57,702 nt of DNA from Akkermansia sp. GTDB lineage: Bacteria; Verrucomicrobiota; Verrucomicrobiia; Verrucomicrobiales; Akkermansiaceae. Location: NCBI GenBank assembly GCA_017398765.1, contig JAFQEY010000089.1, positions 1-57,702 of the forward strand, given 5' to 3'. Positions 53,395 to 57,702 of the stretch are shown here, piece after piece; position 1 is the first letter of the stretch, and each line of letters begins with the position of its first letter. The notes beneath the pieces were generated by a model. It made no database searches, was not told the origin of the DNA, and saw nothing but the letters and a program-made list of their open reading frames with translations. Both the position numbers and the translations under genes were made by a program.

Positions 53395-54781
53395 GAATAG
53401 GTGTTTTATAGGTTTTTTTAACGAGAATGCGGGTCAGGAAAAGGTAAATAACGGAAAAACCGAGAGTGGCAGAAAGAATATCTGCCGCCACCTGAGAAAA
53501 CCACACCCCATTGGTACCGAAATAACCCGGCAAAATCAGCAGGCAGGGGATAAGAAAGAGAAACTGGCGGGTGAGATTCAGAAAAATGCTCATCACCGGG
53601 CGCCCGATGGCCTGAAAAAAGTTACCGATGACAATTTGGGAACCAATAATGGGGAAAGCCAAAGCCATGATACGAGTACCGGTGGTAGATACGTCTATGA
53701 GCTGAAGCGTGGCGGCATCTGCGCTTTCATCATTCACAAACAGCAGCACCATTTCACGCGGGAAAAACTCCATGAGAACCCAACCCAGAGTGGTGATACC
53801 CGTGGCGGCAATCATAGCGTAAAGCAGAACTCTCTTCACACGCCCGTAGTTACCCATGCCCAGATTATAGCCGGCTATAGGCTGCATACCCTGCGTAATC
53901 CCCATGGTAATCATCACAAAAAAGAAAATAACACGGTTAATAATGCCGAAAGCCCCGGGGCCCATATCGCCTTCACAATTGCGGAGGGCGTAGTTATAGG
54001 CAACGACCACCAGGCAGCCGCAGGCATTCAGCAGACAGGGGGGCAACCCTACCATGCAGATACGGCGTAGAATAGGACCGCTGATTTTGTAGATACCGCT
54101 GCAGAAGCGGATGACGCTGCTACGACGCATGAAATGCACCATAACCCAGACCAGACCAACCACCTGTGCTGCTATGATGGCAAGCCCGGCCCCTATCATC
54201 CCCCAATCCAATATGTATATAAAGAGGTGGGCACAGCCAATGTTAACCACCAGAGAGATAAGCAGACTTACCATGGCCTGCCGGGGATAGCCGCTTGCGC
54301 GCATGAGGTGGTTCAGATTCATGAATGTACCGGTTATCGGGAATCCCAGCATCAGCACCAACATGAAATCGTACGCCGGCTCCATAGTCTGCCCGGAGAC
54401 GCCGAAGAGGCTCAGCAAAGGCTCCAATGCCACCACGGGTAACCAGCCGATGAGGATACCCGAAATAATGCTCACCACCAGACAATGCCCCAGAATGCGA
54501 AAAGCACGGTTAAAATCCTGCTGGCCCAAAGAGATAGAAGCCAGCGAAGAACAGCCCAGCCCCACCATGGCTCCAACGGCAACCATGAGATTGGTGATGG
54601 GGAATGCCAGAGCCATGGCGGCAATGGCATACGGCCCGCAACATTTGCCAATGTACATGGCATCCACCAGATTGTATACTGACATGGCCGCCATGCCAAC
54701 AATAGCCGGCAGAGAATACTGCGTGAGCAACCGCGCAATAGGCTTACTCTCCAGTTCCACCAGCTTGGCATCTTTCTGCAT
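53360..54781 (-). CDS. MATE family efflux transporter
   Basis: 473 residues from the ATG at 54781. The upstream ATG at 54787 lies between the -10 box and the predicted transcription start, so it would not be in the mRNA. There are twelve hydrophobic segments in two halves. The family start is LLTQYSLPAIVGMAAMSVYN then LVDAMYIGKCCG, and the second half begins LPPCLLNACGCLVVVAYNYA. MATE proteins export cationic drugs or metabolites using Na+ or H+ gradients; the substrate is unknown. The 3' end overlaps rdgB by 35 nt. Confidence 0.92.
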   Translation of the reverse strand: MQKDAKLVELESKPIARLLTQYSLPAIVGMAAMSVYNLVDAMYIGKCCGPYAIAAMALAFPITNLMVAVGAMVGLGCSSLASISLGQQDFNRAFRILGHCLVVSIISGILIGWLPVVALEPLLSLFGVSGQTMEPAYDFMLVLMLGFPITGTFMNLNHLMRASGYPRQAMVSLLISLVVNIGCAHLFIYILDWGMIGAGLAIIAAQVVGLVWVMVHFMRRSSVIRFCSGIYKISGPILRRICMVGLPPCLLNACGCLVVVAYNYALRNCEGDMGPGAFGIINRVIFFFVMITMGITQGMQPIAGYNLGMGNYGRVKRVLLYAMIAATGITTLGWVLMEFFPREMVLLFVNDESADAATLQLIDVSTTGTRIMALAFPIIGSQIVIGNFFQAIGRPVMSIFLNLTRQFLFLIPCLLILPGYFGTNGVWFSQVAADILSATLGFSVIYLFLTRILVKKTYKTPIHDSDSPAHRHP

Positions 54782-54789
54782 ACACACGC

Positions 54790-54818
54790 AGAATACGCCT
54801 ACCCGGAAACTTTGTCAA
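54790..54818 (-). promoter_or_regulatory. Promoter of the MATE-rdgB unit
   Basis: On the minus strand consensus TTGACA (54818-54813), a 17-bp spacer and TATTCT (54795-54790). The predicted start (54783) is 2 nt before the ATG at 54781. Confidence 0.7.
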
Positions 54819-54833
54819 GTACTGAGTCTGAAC

Positions 54834-57320
54834 TCAGCGTTTCTTCTTAATCACGCGAATTTCCTCTGAACCGCGGCTGCGTATGCGCTGGGGTTCAGGG
54901 CGTTTGAGGCGGAGCTTGACGCGGATGCGGCGCCCACGGTAATCGCGCTTCTTGCTGCGAATACGGATAGTACTGAAACGCTCGGGATCAGTCTCATGCC
55001 CCTGCCCGGCGGAAGAAGGCGTCTTCACCGTTTCAATTTCACGGCGAATTTCCTTGAGCGCAGTCTCAAACGGGTCCTCCGGGGTTGCAGGAGCCGCTTC
55101 CCCACCATCCCCCGCTTCTGACGTTGTCTCACCGGGGGCAGCATCCGGGTCCAGATGCTCCACCGGGTCATCCAACCGCTCGGCATCCCGGCGGGCAATG
55201 ATATCATTCATCTCCGGGTCATTCTTGCGCAGTTCATTCGCTTCCTCATGCGGGTTGATTGTTTCCACCAAATCCTCGCCCGGTTTGTTGGCATTGTCCG
55301 GGTGGTTGCGCAAATACTGCTCAAACTCAGGATCAGGTTCCGCACCGTTGGCAATGGCGCGGTCATACGCGCGAGCGGCATCCGGTATTTTTTTCATTTC
55401 AGCATACAGGCGTGCCATGTTGTAGTGGGCATCACCCAGCCCGTTTTTGAGCTTAACTGATGCGGCAAAATGTTTAAGCGCAACGTCATACTCACCGTTT
55501 ATCGCTTCAATATTAGCCAGATAGAAGAACGCCTCAGCGTTACCGGGATCCAGCTCAATGGTGCGGGCAAACATGACACGTGCGTGCTCCATACGGTCAA
55601 GGCGGTAGTAGCAAATGCCTGCCAGATAGTAGGAAATGGCCAAATCCGGTGCCAGGCGGGAGGCGCGTGTCAGGTACTCAATACCTTCCTCACACTTGTT
55701 GCGGTACAGCAGGATGGTACCAAGATTCACCAGGCCCGCCACATGGTCAGGATTGGAATCATAGAGGGTGCGGTAAAGCTGCTCAGCAGCGGTGTAGCGC
55801 CCCTTGGCAAAGGCTTTGGCTGCCAGATTGGCCAGAGCTTCCGCCTCCAAACCTTCACGCACGGCGGCGGCGGCTTCCTTTTCACCCTGTTCCGTGCCGG
55901 CAACACTGTCTTTTACCGCCTCCATCACGCGGCGTTCAGCATCCGTAAGTTCCAGGCTGCTTTCCTCATCCAGCTTCTGAAGAGCACTGAGCGTGGCGGG
56001 ATCCTGATTCTTGATTTGTTTGTATGTTTCAATGAGCAGCTTACGTCCTTCCTCCTGCATGGCGATAGTGCGTCTCTGCTTGGCAATCACCTCGCGCAAA
56101 AGCTTGTTCTCCTCTGCCAGAGCCGGATCAATATTCGGCTGTTCGGATTGCGTCTCCAAATCAGCCTCCAGATTATTAAGCCGCTCCGTCAGGTCAGACA
56201 CGCGGCGACGGTAACCCAGATTCTCCTCATAGATACCGCTCATTTCATCGCGCAGGCGGTCAGCTTCCGCGCGGGCGGCATCCAACTGCTGCTGCAGAAC
56301 CGCCTGCTGATCACCGGAACCGGCTATCTGCGATTCCAGCTCAGCAACCTTAGCCTGAGCAAGCTTAAGCTGTTGATCAAGCGTGAGGTTCTGATCCAGC
56401 AGAGCCTTGGTTTTCTCCGGGCTGTTGAGCTCTACAATGGCGCGCAGCTGCTCATTCTCCGCTTTCAATGCATCGCGCTCGCGGGTTACACGTTCCAATT
56501 CCGCCTGCGTGGCAGCCAGCGTGCTTTCCAACTCTGCCACGCGTGACTCAGCCTTGACGCGGGCATCTTCAGAGGCGCGGTATTTGGCCTCCATCTCCGC
56601 AAGTTGGCGGGAGAGGGAATCCACCACCTTGTTACCGGCGGCGCGCTCACCGGCAATCTGCTGTTGGAGGCTCTCGTAGCGCTCCTTATACATCTTCTGC
56701 TCCGTCTGAGCCACAATGAGCTGCTTCTGAACATCCTCAAACTTGGTATTCAGCTCCTTATATGCAGCAGCCATGCGGCGGCACTCCTCCTGTGCCAGCG
56801 CAAGCGCATTGTACAGCTTCTTATCCGTACTGTCATAGTCCGGCAGCTCAATGGGGCGGTAAGGGGTGGGCTGCTCAGCATCCGCCGGGGGATTTATGGG
56901 CTGCGGTATCAGTGTGGTCCGTGGCCCCTCCGGCGAAATGGGTTTTCCCGGTTGGCGCCCGGTCGGAATCGGCGCATCCTTTGCCTTTTGCTGATAAATG
57001 GCCATATTTTCCGCCAACAAACGGCGCCGCATGGAAACCAGATTACTCTTCCAGTTCGGATAATCTTTCACAATGCCGGCCAGCACCTTTTCCGCCTGCT
57101 TGGCACGGGCAATGGCTGCATTGTAATTCTGCTGCTGAGCCAGACGTTCCGATTCACGGCACAGGCGGTATGCCGTCAGATAAATTTCCGCCGGGTCCTG
57201 AACACGCTGTTCATTGACCACTGTGGCTATTTCAGCCGACTGTTGGGCGGCTATCGGCGCGCAAACAGAGAATGCGAGACAGCAAAAAACGGCAGCAGTA
57301 CTGTAACCTTGCGAATTCAT
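54834..57320 (-). CDS. Exported coiled-coil and TPR protein
   Basis: 828 residues. The signal peptide (about 1-25, cleaved near PIAA-QQ) is followed by a short helical repeat region, then a Pro-rich linker. A long coiled coil runs from about 180 to 420 with heptad-like Glu/Leu/Gln content (LAEMEAKYRASEDARVKAES). About four TPR units follow (about 510-660; for example GLVNLGTILLYRNKCEEGIE and AISYYLAGICYYRLDRMEHA). An acidic linker comes next, and the end is an extremely basic Arg/Lys tail. It is likely a periplasmic scaffold; the partner is unknown. The tail could bind nucleic acid or anionic envelope polymers. Confidence 0.82.
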   Translation of the reverse strand: MNSQGYSTAAVFCCLAFSVCAPIAAQQSAEIATVVNEQRVQDPAEIYLTAYRLCRESERLAQQQNYNAAIARAKQAEKVLAGIVKDYPNWKSNLVSMRRRLLAENMAIYQQKAKDAPIPTGRQPGKPISPEGPRTTLIPQPINPPADAEQPTPYRPIELPDYDSTDKKLYNALALAQEECRRMAAAYKELNTKFEDVQKQLIVAQTEQKMYKERYESLQQQIAGERAAGNKVVDSLSRQLAEMEAKYRASEDARVKAESRVAELESTLAATQAELERVTRERDALKAENEQLRAIVELNSPEKTKALLDQNLTLDQQLKLAQAKVAELESQIAGSGDQQAVLQQQLDAARAEADRLRDEMSGIYEENLGYRRRVSDLTERLNNLEADLETQSEQPNIDPALAEENKLLREVIAKQRRTIAMQEEGRKLLIETYKQIKNQDPATLSALQKLDEESSLELTDAERRVMEAVKDSVAGTEQGEKEAAAAVREGLEAEALANLAAKAFAKGRYTAAEQLYRTLYDSNPDHVAGLVNLGTILLYRNKCEEGIEYLTRASRLAPDLAISYYLAGICYYRLDRMEHARVMFARTIELDPGNAEAFFYLANIEAINGEYDVALKHFAASVKLKNGLGDAHYNMARLYAEMKKIPDAARAYDRAIANGAEPDPEFEQYLRNHPDNANKPGEDLVETINPHEEANELRKNDPEMNDIIARRDAERLDDPVEHLDPDAAPGETTSEAGDGGEAAPATPEDPFETALKEIRREIETVKTPSSAGQGHETDPERFSTIRIRSKKRDYRGRRIRVKLRLKRPEPQRIRSRGSEEIRVIKKKR

Positions 57321-57338
57321 GGAACTGAGACGCCTTTC

Positions 57339-57366
57339 ATCTTACCCAATCCCTTCCCCATTGCAA
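57339..57366 (-). promoter_or_regulatory. Promoter of the TPR protein gene
   Basis: On the minus strand TTGCAA (57366-57361), a 16-bp spacer and TAAGAT (57344-57339). The leader is about 12 nt. Confidence 0.6.
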
Positions 57367-57402
57367 GTTAGAATCGTGTCAGGTTTCATCATTTGGTATT
57401 CA

Positions 57403-57702
57403 CGCATTGCCTCAAAAAAAAATCGAACCGAAGGAGAAATCCCAGTTTCGCCTACTGAGAGCTCAAATAGTGGTTGCCTCAAAATAAAAAGCACTATAAT
57501 ACCTACATGCACTTAATGATGAGCGGAAAAGAAAAAGAAAGGTTCGTTGTGAGGTCAAGGTTTCTCTATGGTAAATGCACCTCTCGTAATCAGAAGTCAG
57601 CAATTATAGATGACCTAATGCAATATATTGGTTATAAGTCCAGAAAGCATGCTATTACTGTACTGACTCAAGGGCAGAAGAAACAAAAGCGCAAAAAGAA
57701 GG
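57403..57702 (+). mobile_element. Insertion-sequence end, right copy (truncated by window edge)
   Basis: 57403-57611 is the inverted match of 1-208; sequence after 57611 continues the same ORF. TTGCCTCAAAA occurs twice near the end (57407-57417 and 57474-57484). A consensus TATAAT (57495-57500) lies 6 nt before the transposase ATG, and the second TTGCCT (57474-57479) may be its -35 with a short 15-bp spacer. No target-site duplication can be tested, because the other end of the element lies outside. Confidence 0.75.
57507..57702 (+). CDS. Transposase N-terminus (partial, runs off the right edge)
   Basis: An open frame of 65 codons from the ATG at 57507 to the window end. It starts MHLMMSGKEKERFVVRSRFL and then reads IIDDLMQYIGYKSRKHAITV, followed by a Lys/Gln/Arg-rich stretch. 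The Gly-Tyr-x-x-Arg-Lys-His-Ala-Ile block followed by a basic patch matches the N-terminal DNA-binding part of many DDE integrase/transposase proteins. The catalytic core lies beyond the window. The -10 box places transcription at or next to the first ATG; the ATG at 57519 is an alternative start. Confidence 0.55.
   Translation, partial: MHLMMSGKEKERFVVRSRFLYGKCTSRNQKSAIIDDLMQYIGYKSRKHAITVLTQGQKKQKRKKK

Overview
The window looks like chromosomal DNA of a host-associated Verrucomicrobiota bacterium close to Akkermansia. This is inferred from gene content and codon style, without a database search. The grounds are moderately high-GC housekeeping genes, the long form of IspG, many small lipoproteins, a Cys-type sulfatase, a GH29 fucosidase carrying carbohydrate-binding-like modules, and a GT10 fucosyltransferase. 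The last four fit life on mucin glycans. No phage, plasmid, rRNA or CRISPR locus is visible.

Layout. Both ends (1-208 and 57403-57611) are near-identical copies, in inverted orientation, of one insertion-sequence end with the start of its transposase. The window is therefore probably a whole contig that stopped in a dispersed IS. From the left: ppk; alaS-pssA-acyltransferase; a 1922-residue DUF4011/DUF3320-type helicase; a quinone reductase; a membrane-anchored transglutaminase-like protein; purB with a six-hairpin glycosidase; a His/Pro/Arg-rich repeat lipoprotein; nrnA-truB-ribF; a two-module ankyrin protein; tRNA-Gln(TTG); a 40-residue lipoprotein; a sulfatase; lysE-type exporter with a YhaM-like nuclease; secG; panD; a lipoprotein with a left-handed beta-helix acyltransferase; alpha-L-fucosidase; a Ser/Thr kinase facing a frameshifted DUF3592 gene; tyrA; ispG; a TolA-like protein; GT10; gyrB-gyrA; mpl; small secreted proteins; dnaN; rdgB; a MATE transporter; and a TPR/coiled-coil protein.

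How the genes work together. Most of the window is core metabolism and information processing: translation (alaS, truB, tRNA-Gln), replication and topology (dnaN, gyrBA), phospholipid (pssA), purine (purB), flavin (ribF), pantothenate (panD), isoprenoid (ispG), tyrosine (tyrA), murein recycling (mpl), secretion (secG) and nucleotide clean-up (nrnA, rdgB). The surface and glycan set (sulfatase, fucosidase, GT10, several lipoproteins) is scattered among them and does not form one locus.

Most notable signals. (1) The gyrB promoter has a 16-bp spacer made entirely of alternating CG/TA steps, a Z-DNA-prone tract in a gene expected to sense supercoiling. (2) In about half of the readable sigma70-type promoters the predicted transcription start falls 0-6 nt from the start codon, which suggests widespread leaderless or ultra-short-leader mRNAs. 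(3) The giant helicase combines a Cys/His transglutaminase-like domain with a PD-(D/E)XK-like domain that seems to have lost its catalytic Glu. (4) The DUF3592 gene has a clear single-base frameshift. (5) GyrA has Ala and Gly at the two main quinolone-contact positions.
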